Below, one piece after another: positions 22,002 to 29,129 of a stretch of 33,812 nt of DNA. The DNA lies in the NCBI GenBank assembly GCA_004193285.1, contig SECP01000069.1:1-33812 (forward strand), given 5' to 3'. The notes beneath the pieces are model-generated. The model saw nothing but the letters and a program-made list of their open reading frames with translations, was not told the DNA's origin and did no database searches. Made by a program: the position numbers and the translations under genes. This DNA is from Myxococcales bacterium. Its GTDB lineage: Bacteria; Myxococcota_A; Polyangia; Polyangiales; Polyangiaceae. Each line of letters starts with the position of its first letter. Positions within the stretch are counted from its first letter, which is position 1.

Positions 22002-22868
22002 CTAGGCGGCGCGCCTGCCCTTTGGGGCGAGCTCCGCCAACCGGCTCGCGACCAACTGGGCGCGGGTGACCCCCTTTTTGTCAGCGGGCAAGTCTTGGCC
22101 CCGATGCGCGCGCATTCGTCGAGTGTTTCTCAGCGCGCGGTACTGCTCCGCGCTCAAGTCCAAGGTGTCGCGCCGATGGGTCACGCCCTTGCAATCGACA
22201 CCGGGCCCCACCATGCAGACACCGCAGTGCCGCGGACTCTCGTCCTGCTGGGCGCGCGCGGCGTTAGCCGCTGGAGCGCCGCCTTGCTGGGTAGATTCCT
22301 CTTCTCTCTTCGTAGTTGGCTCCGTAGAGCCACTCCGTAGATTGTCGGTCCTGGGGAGCCGGTTGAGGCGTGGTTCCGGGTCCTGGGGAGCCGGTTCAGC
22401 GTGCTCCACAGAGCCGGTTGAGACATCCGCGAGCGGCTCTAGGGAGCCGGTTGACCCGTCATCCTCGACCGGTCCTGCAGAGCCGCTTGACATGGCCTCG
22501 GAGAAAGATCGCGGGGCGTCCGCTCGCACCGTGATGGTGTAGACGTCCGAGGTGTGCTTGCGCTTGCGGTAGTGAATATGAATCGGGCATAGGCCGTCCG
22601 TGTACGCCTGAGCCAGCTTCTTTTGCAGCCGACGCACGTGGCGAGCTTCGACCCCAACGCGACGCCCCAGCGTGGCCTGCCCGCTGAAGCCGACCCCGGT
22701 TTTGCTGTTCCCGGCCAGCAACATATTGTGCGCCAGCGCCTTTAGGTTCAGTGGCAGTGACGAGCACGCCACGGCGTTCATCGCCTGGAGAACGCCCCCG
22801 AATTCTTTCAGCGAGACGGTGGCGAACGTGCCGGCTCCGGCCCGCGTGCCGGGTGCTAGGTCAGACAT
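22002..22868 (-). CDS. Replication-initiator-like HTH protein with iterons in its gene
   Basis: A 288-residue protein. Residues about 36-85 (SSLPLNLKALAHNMLLAGNS, FSGQATLGRRVGVEARHVRR, LQKKLAQ) form a winged/HTH_36-like DNA-binding domain, as at the N-terminus of phage O-type and plasmid initiators. The middle (about 120-190) is a low-complexity Ser/Gly/Glu/Pro linker encoded by repeats. The C-terminus has RHCGVCMVGPGVDCKG, a Cys pair that could bind zinc, and a basic end (RAHRGQDLPADKKG). The repeat array inside the linker is what singles it out as an initiator. It faces the Mrr gene tail to tail. Confidence 0.65.
   Translation of the reverse strand: MSDLAPGTRAGAGTFATVSLKEFGGVLQAMNAVACSSLPLNLKALAHNMLLAGNSKTGVGFSGQATLGRRVGVEARHVRRLQKKLAQAYTDGLCPIHIHYRKRKHTSDVYTITVRADAPRSFSEAMSSGSAGPVEDDGSTGSLEPLADVSTGSVEHAEPAPQDPEPRLNRLPRTDNLRSGSTEPTTKREEESTQQGGAPAANAARAQQDESPRHCGVCMVGPGVDCKGVTHRRDTLDLSAEQYRALRNTRRMRAHRGQDLPADKKGVTRAQLVASRLAELAPKGRRAA
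22318..22490 (-). repeat. Iteron array within the initiator gene
   Basis: On the minus strand five 20-bp units begin TCAACCGGCTC or a close variant (22471-22490, 22435-22454, 22402-22421, 22379-22398, 22347-22366), then read Y-rich and GGACC or GAGCC. Several carry internal GGCTC...GAGCC symmetry, as does a sixth degenerate element at 22318-22331. Start-to-start distances are 32, 23, 33 and 36 bp. The layout parallels lambda ori inside gene O. It is too irregular to be a CRISPR. Confidence 0.75.
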
Positions 22869-22913
22869 TGCGATTCGTTTCTTTCGTGCTGCTGCTCCAG
22901 ACGGCGCCCGGGT

Positions 22914-22949
22914 TCAGTGCCCGCGGCGCCGTTTCCCTTTCTTGGTCAT
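22914..22949 (-). CDS. Possible 11-residue basic peptide
   Basis: ATG at 22949 to TGA: MTKKGKRRRGH. It lies between the small HTH gene and the initiator gene, reads in the same direction, and is extremely basic. It may be a leader peptide whose translation affects the initiator gene, or chance. Confidence 0.25.
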   Translation of the reverse strand: MTKKGKRRRGH

Positions 22950-22955
22950 GGGTGG

Positions 22956-23159
22956 TTAGGCCGGCAGCTCGCCAGCGGTGGGGACGGTCGAAAGCGAGAG
23001 GTGGCGTTGAGCCGTGAGCAGGGTGCCCTCTCGTACGTCCAGCCCGGCGAGGATGCGCAGCACGGTCGCCTTCGCTAGTCCGGCCTCCCGTGAAGCCTCG
23101 GCGAGGCCATGGCTTTGCTCGATATTGGATAGTTGCTGACGGAGTTCTAGCGGATTCAT
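22956..23159 (-). CDS. Small HTH DNA-binding protein
   Basis: Sixty-seven residues from the ATG at 23159 (MNPLELRQQLSNIEQSHGLA). Residues about 18-42 (GLAEASREAGLAKATVLRIL) are a helix-turn-helix of the Cro/LacI general type. AAGG seven bases upstream supports the start over a longer in-frame one. It is probably a switch or copy-control regulator, as it lies between the divergent control region and the initiator gene on the same strand. Confidence 0.65.
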   Translation of the reverse strand: MNPLELRQQLSNIEQSHGLAEASREAGLAKATVLRILAGLDVREGTLLTAQRHLSLSTVPTAGELPA

Positions 23160-23232
23160 GGGTAGCCTTTCGGACGAAATACGTCCAAGCGTTACACGCG
23201 GTATAGCACTCGAGTTCAACGGTGATCCGTCA

Positions 23233-23487
23233 CTAGTTATCTTTCGCCGTCGCGCCGCACGTAGGCCGCGCTGACGTTCTTGCTCTCGTGCTCGCCACCG
23301 GATCGCTGGCGTAGCGCTGCCGCTGGTAGGCCTTCTGCTTGGCGATGATGGCCGCCTTGTTCTTGCGGTAGTTAGCGGCGCTGCGCGCGTTCGCGGCGGC
23401 CTTGTGGGCTGCGTAGTAGGCGCGCGCGGCGGCTCGGCGCTGCTCGGCTCGCTCGTCGGGGTGCACGTCGGGCGTACTGCTCGTCAT
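23233..23487 (-). CDS. Small basic Tyr/Ala-rich protein
   Basis: Eighty-four residues from the ATG at 23487, preceded by GAGGA; a GTG three bases earlier is also possible. The core AYYAAHKAAANARSAANYRK, then NKAAIIAKQKAYQRQRYA, resembles short phage/plasmid DNA-binding proteins with helical basic repeats. The C-terminus (ARTSARPTCGATAKDN) is low complexity. It is divergent from the Xis-like gene across a palindrome-rich region and probably starts the small HTH/initiator unit. Confidence 0.5.
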   Translation of the reverse strand: MTSSTPDVHPDERAEQRRAAARAYYAAHKAAANARSAANYRKNKAAIIAKQKAYQRQRYASDPVASTRARTSARPTCGATAKDN

Positions 23488-23510
23488 CACGATCCTCTCA
23501 TCAATAGGGT

Positions 23511-23664
23511 GCCCAGGAATGCTTCCGCGGGGTTAGCTCGCATCGTGACGTCGGCGTCCCACTGCCGGACAACGGGGTCCGCCCGTGACTGTTCGAGCTA
23601 ACTGCGCGAAGTGCCTCACGTTCGTTTTCCATTCAGAGAGAGGCCCGAGGAAGCATTCCTGGGC
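23511..23664. promoter_or_regulatory. Nested long inverted repeats in the divergent control region
   Basis: Arms 23511-23531 and 23644-23664 match inversely over 21 bp with one mismatch and a 112-bp spacer. Just inside, GTTAGCTCG (23532-23540) is repeated inversely as CGAGCTAAC (23594-23602). The region separates the minus-strand basic-protein gene and the plus-strand Xis-like gene. It may be a shared operator set, a replication or termination site, or a recombination target. The repeat ends 20 bp before the Xis-like ATG. Confidence 0.65.
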
Positions 23665-23683
23665 CCCCGATCAGTGAGACCCT

Positions 23684-24178
23684 ATGACGAGAGCCGCAGT
23701 CCCGACCGATGATGAGCTCGCCAACGCCCATGGCGGGTACTTGGCGGATTACTACTTCACGCCGGAGGAGCGAGAGCTGAGGGCGCTCAAGGAAGCGGTG
23801 CGCGAGCTTCGCGCGGCCCCCTGCGCCGCAACCGCACAAGCTGCAATCAAGCCGATCGCGGTATCGATTCCGGACGCGGCTCGCATGCTCGGCTTCTCAG
23901 AGAATCACTTCCGCACTCGCGTGCTCCCTGATCTTGCAGTGATTAGGGGTACGCGACCGCGCATACTTGTGTCAGAGGTAGAGCGATGGGCAGACGAGCA
24001 CAAGGCGTGCGCTACCTCAGGCGCGGCGGGATCTGGTCTGTGCGGTTCCGCGTCAACAAGGTCCGCCACGAGTATTCGACGGGCATCAAAGCCGAACCCA
24101 AGGCACGGCGCCCGAGCGAAGCAGCTGTTAGAGCGGGCGAGCAGATCTATGCGAGCGCGATCCAGGGCAAGCGCGTAA
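23684..24178 (+). CDS. Excisionase-like HTH protein
   Basis: A 164-residue frame. Residues about 58-105 (PIAVSIPDAARMLGFSENHF ... ILVSEVERWADEHKA) match the HTH_17/MerR-type DNA-binding domain of excisionases and phage regulators: helix, turn, recognition helix, 'R..I' wing, then W. The remaining 55 residues are low-complexity Ser/Arg/Ala and overlap the integrase gene by 193 bp. They may be a real tail or only the high-GC continuation. The gene is next to int at the element end, as Xis genes usually are. Confidence 0.65.
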   Translation: MTRAAVPTDDELANAHGGYLADYYFTPEERELRALKEAVRELRAAPCAATAQAAIKPIAVSIPDAARMLGFSENHFRTRVLPDLAVIRGTRPRILVSEVERWADEHKACATSGAAGSGLCGSASTRSATSIRRASKPNPRHGARAKQLLERASRSMRARSRASA

Positions 24179-25114
24179 TCCGCGAGGGTGTAGTTGCGGC
24201 TGCGCCGCGGTCAACCGGCGGTACCCTTGCCGAGGCATTCGCGGAGTGGTTGGACGATCTGACCGTGCGCGAGCCCACGCGCGACGTTTACGAGGACTTC
24301 TCGGTACTCTGGCTACGTGAGTGGCGGCGAGCATCGGAGATGACCGAGGCGAGCGTCGCGGCATACTTTCGGCGTCGGCTTCGCGAAGTGGTCCGCAAGA
24401 GTGCGGCGAATGAGGCCAGCGCTTTGCGGCGCTTCAGCGCCTGGGCGGTGGACACGGGAACATTGGACGCCGCGGTGGTCGTGCCCTCGATTCCTAAGGA
24501 AGCGTTGGGGACGCGTTCGGCTCAGCGGTCGCGCACGCGAGCCCCGGACCTTTCCGAAGCCGAGATCGAAGCGGTGCTAGCGAAGCTGCCCGAGCGCTCC
24601 GAGGCTGACGGCTTTCCGATTCGAGCAAGGTTCGTGGTCATGTTCGAGACGACGTTGCGCCCGACCACGTTGGACAAGCTCAGCGTGCCCGAGCACTGGG
24701 GACCCGGGGAGCGGGTGCTGAGGATCACGTCAGAGATCGACAAGGAAGGGGCCGCGCGGGAGGTACCGCTATCCGCACGTGCGTTGCAGGCGCTGGAACG
24801 CGTCGCGCCCGCGTCGGGGCTCATCTTTGGGGCGCACGACTACGTCCGGTACATCCGCCCCGCCGCGAAGGCTCTGCCACCGGCTAAGGCGGCGATCTTC
24901 ACCGGCCAGCACTTCCGCTCCGCCTCGATCACCCGCGCTCTCGAGCGGAGCCACAATCTGACGGGCGTGATGCCTCGCGGGCCACCGGCACGCGTCCACC
25001 ACGAGCAAGTACGTGCGGCCTACGTTGCGCGCTGCCGAGGACGTAATCCGCGCGCTTTCGGGTGACGTTTCGGGTGAAAAGCGCGGCGTTGCCGAGGCTA
25101 ACCGCGCGGAATGA
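23986..25114 (+). pseudogene. Tyrosine integrase with a frame break before the active-site tyrosine
   Basis: In one frame (23986-25065, 359 residues) the protein has an N-terminal arm-binding-like part (GVRYLRRGGIWSVRFRVNKV), a core-binding domain (about 80-175) and the catalytic start: Arg225 in ETTLRPTTLDKL, Lys253 in SEIDKEGAA, and His309/Arg311 in GQHFRSAS. After LTGVM (residue 329) the family continues in the +1 frame: CLAGHRHASTTSKYVRPTLR, with the AGH His and the Tyr nucleophile, to a stop at 25114. Loss of one TG from an original ATGTGC would explain it and restore GVMCLAGH. As read, the enzyme lacks Tyr. Error or programmed shift are alternatives. Confidence 0.85.
25056..25077. repeat. 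Candidate integrase arm-type sites, right end
   Basis: TTTCGGGTGA occurs twice in direct orientation (25056-25065 and 25068-25077), 49 bp before the core. The same TCGGGTGA appears at the left end. They overlap the 3' end of the integrase coding region. Confidence 0.55.
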
Positions 25115-25125
25115 ATGCGTAAAGT

Positions 25126-25153
25126 GAGGTGGGTCGACTGGGACTCGAACCCA
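25126..25153 (-). repeat. Right attachment site within tRNA-Lys
   Basis: Identical to 13053-13080. It overlaps the tRNA 3' end from the T-loop to just past the discriminator. On excision the core would be shared between the restored chromosome and the circular element. Confidence 0.93.
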
Positions 25154-25203
25154 GGACCAACGGATTAAAAATCCGCTGCTCTAACCAGCTGAGCTATCGA
25201 CCC
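25130..25203 (-). tRNA. tRNA-Lys (anticodon TTT)
   Basis: Minus-strand cloverleaf of 74 nt. The acceptor stem is GGGTCGA/TCGACCC and the D-arm GCTC...GAGC. The anticodon stem is GCGGA/TCCGT with loop TTTTTAA (anticodon TTT), and the T-arm is CTGGG-TTCGAGT-CCCAG. CCA is not encoded. It is intact despite the insertion because the element supplies the 3' end. Confidence 0.95.
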
Positions 25204-25314
25204 GTTGCTAGTAACGGCGCGCTTCTTAGCGCAGGGAGGGCGGGGCGCGCCACCTCTGTGTGGAGTCGCGATGAGATTTTGGGTGCAGGCCGCTCGGCCG
25301 TTTGCGGCGCGCAT

Positions 25315-26133
25315 TCAGCGGAAGGAGAGGGCGACCCAGGCTTCGTCCCCGGAAAGCCAGAAGCCGATGCCCACGTCGCTCACGGCCGCGGAGAGGTAGG
25401 CGTTCGCGAAACGTGTGTTGCCGTCCTCGCGCGAGGTAGTGAGCGCGCGGTTGACGGCGGTTTGCCAGTCGAGATCGAAGCGCGCAATGGTGACCTCGGC
25501 TTCCGCCCACCAGCCGCACGCGCAGTTGGGCCAGACGGGGTCGCACTCTTTCACGAACTTGCCGAGCGGCTCGTCCGTATGGGCGAAGTCCAGCGCGCTT
25601 TGTTGAGCGAGCTCGTCCAAGCACGATGAGCTTTGGAGTGGCGCTTGCGATTCCGCGAAGCGCTCGGAGTTGATGCGCGAGAGCACGTAGCTGCGCACGT
25701 CCGTCAGCGAGGGCGGAGACTCTTCCACGGACGGACAGCTCGAGTCGGGCACGCACTGCCACAGCTGACTATTGCTGAGCTCGAGGCACGCGTACCCATC
25801 CGGGCAGTCGCTCTGCTCGTCGCAGTCGCGACCGCAGAAGCGCTCGCCGTCGTGAAGGATGCAGGCGTCGTTGGCGTCGCCGCACTCTTTGCTCGTGGCG
25901 CACGGGGCGCAGAGTCCGCCCGGACCCGCCTTGCCACCGCTCCCGGGCTCGTCGCCGGTGCCGCCCCCAGCGGCCGCGCTGACGCCTCCCTCCGCTCCGG
26001 GTTCCCCGCCCTGGCCGCCGCGGCCCGGTTCCTCGGCCGCCGGGAGGGCGACGACGGCTTCGCCCGCGCGCTCCCCGCAGGCCAAAGGCAGGCTGCCGAG
26101 CAGCATCCACCTGACGACCCGGGCGACCGACAT
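25315..26133 (-). CDS. Cys-rich lipoprotein with a CAP/SCP-like domain
   Basis: From the ATG at 26133 (272 residues): MSVARVVRWMLLGSLPLAC, lipobox LPLAC. A Gly-rich linker follows (about 30-70), then a Cys cluster (LCAPCATSKECGDANDACIL ... FCGRDCDEQSDCPDGYACLE) typical of myxobacterial secreted proteins. Residues about 150-265 (VLSRINSERFAESQAPLQSS, CLDELAQQSALDFAH) have the N-R-x-x-x-x-x-PL-x...A-x-x-A pattern of CAP domains. A start ten residues upstream is possible. It is probably anchored in the envelope; no enzymatic role can be assigned. Confidence 0.7.
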   Translation of the reverse strand: MSVARVVRWMLLGSLPLACGERAGEAVVALPAAEEPGRGGQGGEPGAEGGVSAAAGGGTGDEPGSGGKAGPGGLCAPCATSKECGDANDACILHDGERFCGRDCDEQSDCPDGYACLELSNSQLWQCVPDSSCPSVEESPPSLTDVRSYVLSRINSERFAESQAPLQSSSCLDELAQQSALDFAHTDEPLGKFVKECDPVWPNCACGWWAEAEVTIARFDLDWQTAVNRALTTSREDGNTRFANAYLSAAVSDVGIGFWLSGDEAWVALSFR

Positions 26134-26246
26134 TTTTGAAACATACACTGGCGTAGCCACCAAAAATTGGAAAATCCGGCCATTCGGCCCCGAAGTGAGC
26201 CGGCCGGGCGGGGGCGGGACACTCTACTCCTGTCGGACGCGCGCAC

Positions 26247-26894
26247 ATGGCCAAGAAGGATTCTCAAGCAGTCGCGGAGCTGCTTCCCCTGCGGCGCAGC
26301 CAGTCGGAGCTGCCTGCACCGGAATCCGACGAGCTGCTGGTGCTCGCGCTGCGAGCGCGCCATCCGGACGCGGGAACGCAGCTGTTCGACCGCTACGCTC
26401 CGCACGTGCGCCGAGTGCTGGTCCGCGTCATGGGGCCAGACTCCGAGATTTTGGACTTGGTGCACGACGTGTTCGTCACCGCGCTGGAGTCGGTGCACAG
26501 GCTCATGGATCCCCGCGCGCTGCGCGCTTGGCTCACGCAGATTGCGGTGTTCACGGCGCGCGGCAAGATCCGCCGGCGCGTCCGTGGGCGCGTGCTCCGG
26601 CTCCTGCCGTTTTCGGAGGTGCCCGAGTCAGAGCTGCCGCCGCCGGATTTCGAGGCGAGCGAGGCGATGCGCGCAGTGTACCGTGTGCTGGCCAGCTTGG
26701 ACACGGATCAGCGCATCGCTTTCGCGCTGCGCTTCATCGCGGGCATGGAGCTGACGGAGGTAGCCGCTTCGTGCGGAGTGTCGCTCGCCACCATCAAGCG
26801 GCGACTGGCGCGCGCGCAAACCGCATTCTCTACTGCCGCGCGCCGCGAGCCGTCGCTTCTGGAGTGGTTGCCGACGGAAGGAGCCGCGCCATGA
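26247..26894 (+). CDS. ECF-type RNA polymerase sigma factor
   Basis: A 215-residue sigma-70 family protein. Region 2 is at about residues 33-110 (QLFDRYAPHVRRVLVRVMGP, EILDLVHDVFVTALESVHRL, LRAWLTQIAVFTARGKIRRR). Region 4 is near the C-terminus (LASLDTDQRIAFALRFIAGM, ELTEVAASCGVSLATIKRRL). Region 3 is absent, as in ECF sigmas. The stop overlaps the FecR-like gene's start by 4 bp (ATGA). No clear target promoter is seen upstream. Confidence 0.9.
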   Translation: MAKKDSQAVAELLPLRRSQSELPAPESDELLVLALRARHPDAGTQLFDRYAPHVRRVLVRVMGPDSEILDLVHDVFVTALESVHRLMDPRALRAWLTQIAVFTARGKIRRRVRGRVLRLLPFSEVPESELPPPDFEASEAMRAVYRVLASLDTDQRIAFALRFIAGMELTEVAASCGVSLATIKRRLARAQTAFSTAARREPSLLEWLPTEGAAP

Positions 26895-28138
26895 CCGGGC
26901 AGAGCGAGCTGCTGTTGCGCTTGGGGCGCGCGCTGGCGGCCGAGCAAGACCGCGCGCTCTCCCAAGATCTTTCGCTGGGGAGCGTGCGCGCGCGCGTCAT
27001 CTCCAAACCGCCTCGCCGGCGCCTCAAGCTCAAACCCGTGCTGGCCGCGGTGGCAGCGGTCGCGGCAGTCGCGGCGGCGGCGGCGGCGCTCGTCGGGGTC
27101 AGCAAGCCTCGCGCGCCGCTAGCGGCGAGGTTCGGTGCGCATCCGCTCTCCGTAGGAGAGTGGGTGAGCGCGACGGATGCGGGCACACCACCGATCGAAT
27201 TTTCGGACGGTTCGCAGGTGTCGCTCGCGCCCGGCTCTCGCGCGCGCCTCGCGACGTTGGACTCGGTGGGCGCGCACCTGGTGCTGGAGTCCGGCGCGGC
27301 GGACGTGCGCGTCGTGCCCAATCACGGCGCGCGCTACAAAGTCAGCTTGGGTCCGTTCGCGGTGGACGTCACGGGCACCCGCTTCGATGTCGGCTTTCGG
27401 CCGAGCGACGAGCTCTTCACGCTCACGTTGCACGAGGGCAAGGTCATCGTCTCCGGCTGTGTGCTCGGCGAGGGCCGCGCGCTGCTCGCGGGGGAATCTT
27501 TGAGCGCCTCGTGTCGAGCCGGCCATTTCGAGATCAGCGCGGTGGGGGCGCGGGCGCTCCCGAACGTCTCGGCCGCACCAGCGAGCGAGTCGCTCGGGGA
27601 AGCAAAGCCGGAGGCCGAGGTCGAGCCAGAAAGCGATGCACCGCCCCGCGCGTCCAAAGAAGCGCCGCCCGCGGTGCCGAGCTGGCAGGGTTTGTCGCGG
27701 CAAAGCCGCTTCGCGGACGCCTATGCGCTGATCGCCCTGGAGGGCTTCGATGCGGCGGTGGCCAAAGCGCCCGTTTCGGAGCTCGCCCTGCTTGGAGATA
27801 CCGCGCGGTTCGCCGGTAAGCCGGCCGATGCGCTCACCGCGTATCAGGCGTTGCGTTCGCGAGCGTCCGGCTCTGCGGGGGCGAAGCAAGCCGCTTTCTC
27901 GATTGCGCGTGTGCATTTCGACCAGCGAGCAGCGTATGCTGACGCAGCCCGATGGTTCCGGACGTACCTAGCCGAGCAGCCAGGGGGCCCGTTCGCGCGT
28001 GAAGCGGAGGGTCGGCTCATGGAGGCGCTGTCTCGCTCCGGTGATCGCGCAGGCGCTCGCCAAGTTGCGAGCGGCTATGTCGAGCGGTACCCGCGCGGGC
28101 CGCACGAGCGCGTCGCGCGTCAGCTGCTCTCGCGCTAG
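26891..28138 (+). CDS. FecR-like membrane regulator with TPR-like C-terminus
   Basis: A 415-residue protein. Residues about 45-70 are a very Ala-rich transmembrane helix (LKPVLAAVAAVAAVAAAAAA). After it comes a FecR-type beta region with PIEFSDGSQVSLAPGSRARL and VSLGPFAVDVTGTRFDVGFR. The last 150 residues are helical repeats (GDTARFAGKPADALTAYQAL ... ARWFRTYLAEQPGGPFAREA) like TPRs. The pairing with the sigma gene suggests it senses a periplasmic signal and holds or releases the sigma factor. A longer upstream frame (25859 on) is spurious. Confidence 0.85.
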   Translation: MTGQSELLLRLGRALAAEQDRALSQDLSLGSVRARVISKPPRRRLKLKPVLAAVAAVAAVAAAAAALVGVSKPRAPLAARFGAHPLSVGEWVSATDAGTPPIEFSDGSQVSLAPGSRARLATLDSVGAHLVLESGAADVRVVPNHGARYKVSLGPFAVDVTGTRFDVGFRPSDELFTLTLHEGKVIVSGCVLGEGRALLAGESLSASCRAGHFEISAVGARALPNVSAAPASESLGEAKPEAEVEPESDAPPRASKEAPPAVPSWQGLSRQSRFADAYALIALEGFDAAVAKAPVSELALLGDTARFAGKPADALTAYQALRSRASGSAGAKQAAFSIARVHFDQRAAYADAARWFRTYLAEQPGGPFAREAEGRLMEALSRSGDRAGARQVASGYVERYPRGPHERVARQLLSR

Positions 28139-29129
28139 CTTCGCCCTGCTGGCGAGCGCGCTCTGGTTGGCGCCGACCGCGGCGCGGGCCGAGAGCTCTC
28201 CGCTCGTCGTCGTGCTCAGCAGTAATCCGGAAGCGCCGTTCGTTCGGCGCTTGGCCGCGGAGCTGTCGCTCTTCGGCTATCGCGTCGAGGTCGCCGGCCG
28301 CGACTCGGCGGATGGAGAGCTCACGGCCGTGCTGGCGCGGCATCACGGCGCCGCGCTCATTTCGGTCGATCAAGGCCGCCAAACCGCAGAGGTGGTCGTC
28401 GCCGCGCAGCCCGGCACGACCGAGCAGCGCCGTGAGCTGGAACGGCTCGACCCTCGTCGCCGCGCGGATACGAACGCGGCGGTGCTCGCCGAACGCTTCC
28501 GCGCGCGGTTGACCGAGCTGGGCATCGCGCCCGCCGTGCAGACCGCGCAGCCTCCGCGGTCGCCCGGGAAAGAGGCGATGCCGACTCCGAACCCGAGCCC
28601 GACGCGGGCCCGAGAGCGGATGCGGCGCCTGTGGCTCGCAGGCAGCGTGGGAGCCAGCGCGGGCGGCCTCGGGGTCGTGCCCGACGCGGCGCTGGAGCTG
28701 CGAGCATTTCCGGTGCGCTGGCTTTCGACCAGCGCTTTCGGGAAGCTTTCGCTGGGCAGAGCGCAGGTGGCGGCGCCGGAGGGCAGCGCGGATGTTCGCT
28801 TTTGGTCCGGCGGGCTCCTCATCGACGCGTACCCGGTTCGCGGCGATCTCAGCATCAACGTCGGTGTCGGCGCGCTGCTGGTGGACGCCGAAATGTCCGG
28901 TCGGGCGTCGCCGCCCTGGCAAGGGCGCGATGTTTCGGTGCTCGTTCCCGCCGCTATATTCGAGGGTGGAGCAGCCTTACGTCTCACGCCGCGTGTTTCC
29001 GCCGAGGTACGGGCGTTTGTCGGCGCCTGCTCGCCGCGCGTCGCGGTGCGGATCGCGGAGCAGAACGTCGCGAGCTTCGGGCAGCCGCTGGTCGGCGCTT
29101 CATTTGGCGTCGCGGTCGGGGTGTTTTGA
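28077..29129 (+). CDS. Secreted outer-membrane-type protein of the sigma/FecR operon
   Basis: 350 residues from the ATG at 28077, overlapping the FecR-like gene by 62 bp. A signal peptide ends ALWLAPTAARA. The next 130 residues start SSPLVVVLSSNPEAPFVRRL and look like an alpha/beta domain. After a Pro/Arg linker the C-terminal half (RLWLAGSVGASAGGLGVVPD ... VGVGALLVDAEMSGR ... GASFGVAVGVF) has alternating patterns and a terminal Phe, like a small outer-membrane beta-barrel. No family named. An internal start is possible. Confidence 0.65.
   Translation: MSSGTRAGRTSASRVSCSRASFALLASALWLAPTAARAESSPLVVVLSSNPEAPFVRRLAAELSLFGYRVEVAGRDSADGELTAVLARHHGAALISVDQGRQTAEVVVAAQPGTTEQRRELERLDPRRRADTNAAVLAERFRARLTELGIAPAVQTAQPPRSPGKEAMPTPNPSPTRARERMRRLWLAGSVGASAGGLGVVPDAALELRAFPVRWLSTSAFGKLSLGRAQVAAPEGSADVRFWSGGLLIDAYPVRGDLSINVGVGALLVDAEMSGRASPPWQGRDVSVLVPAAIFEGGAALRLTPRVSAEVRAFVGACSPRVAVRIAEQNVASFGQPLVGASFGVAVGVF

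Larger units (their letters stand above)
13053..25153. mobile_element. Integrative element in the 3' end of tRNA-Lys, about 12.07 kb
   Basis: Bounded by a perfect 28-bp direct repeat (13053-13080 and 25126-25153). The right copy is the 3' part of an intact tRNA-Lys gene and the left copy is an orphan 3' fragment. A tyrosine-integrase gene and an Xis-like HTH gene lie against the tRNA, the classic tRNA-targeted layout. Contents include a replication-initiator-like gene with internal iterons, a ParB-like gene, several HTH/RHH/Cys-rich small proteins and a minus-strand operon of unknown proteins. AlbA_2, NYN and Mrr-type nuclease genes and a lipoprotein gene are likely cargo. No capsid, terminase, tail, relaxase or conjugation gene was recognised. 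It may therefore be a satellite-like or plasmid-like integrative element. The integrase and parB frames are broken, so mobility may be lost. Confidence 0.9.

Noticed and set aside
22318..22490. CRISPR array
   Set aside because: Units are 20 bp, imperfect, unevenly spaced and inside a coding sequence; no cas genes.
13053..25153. Intact prophage
   Set aside because: No terminase, portal, capsid, tail or lysis gene was recognised and the size is only about 12 kb.
25859..28138. 759-residue frame ending with the FecR-like protein
   Set aside because: Its first 344 residues are antisense to the CAP-like lipoprotein and overlap the sigma gene out of frame; the ATG at 26891 starts the real protein.
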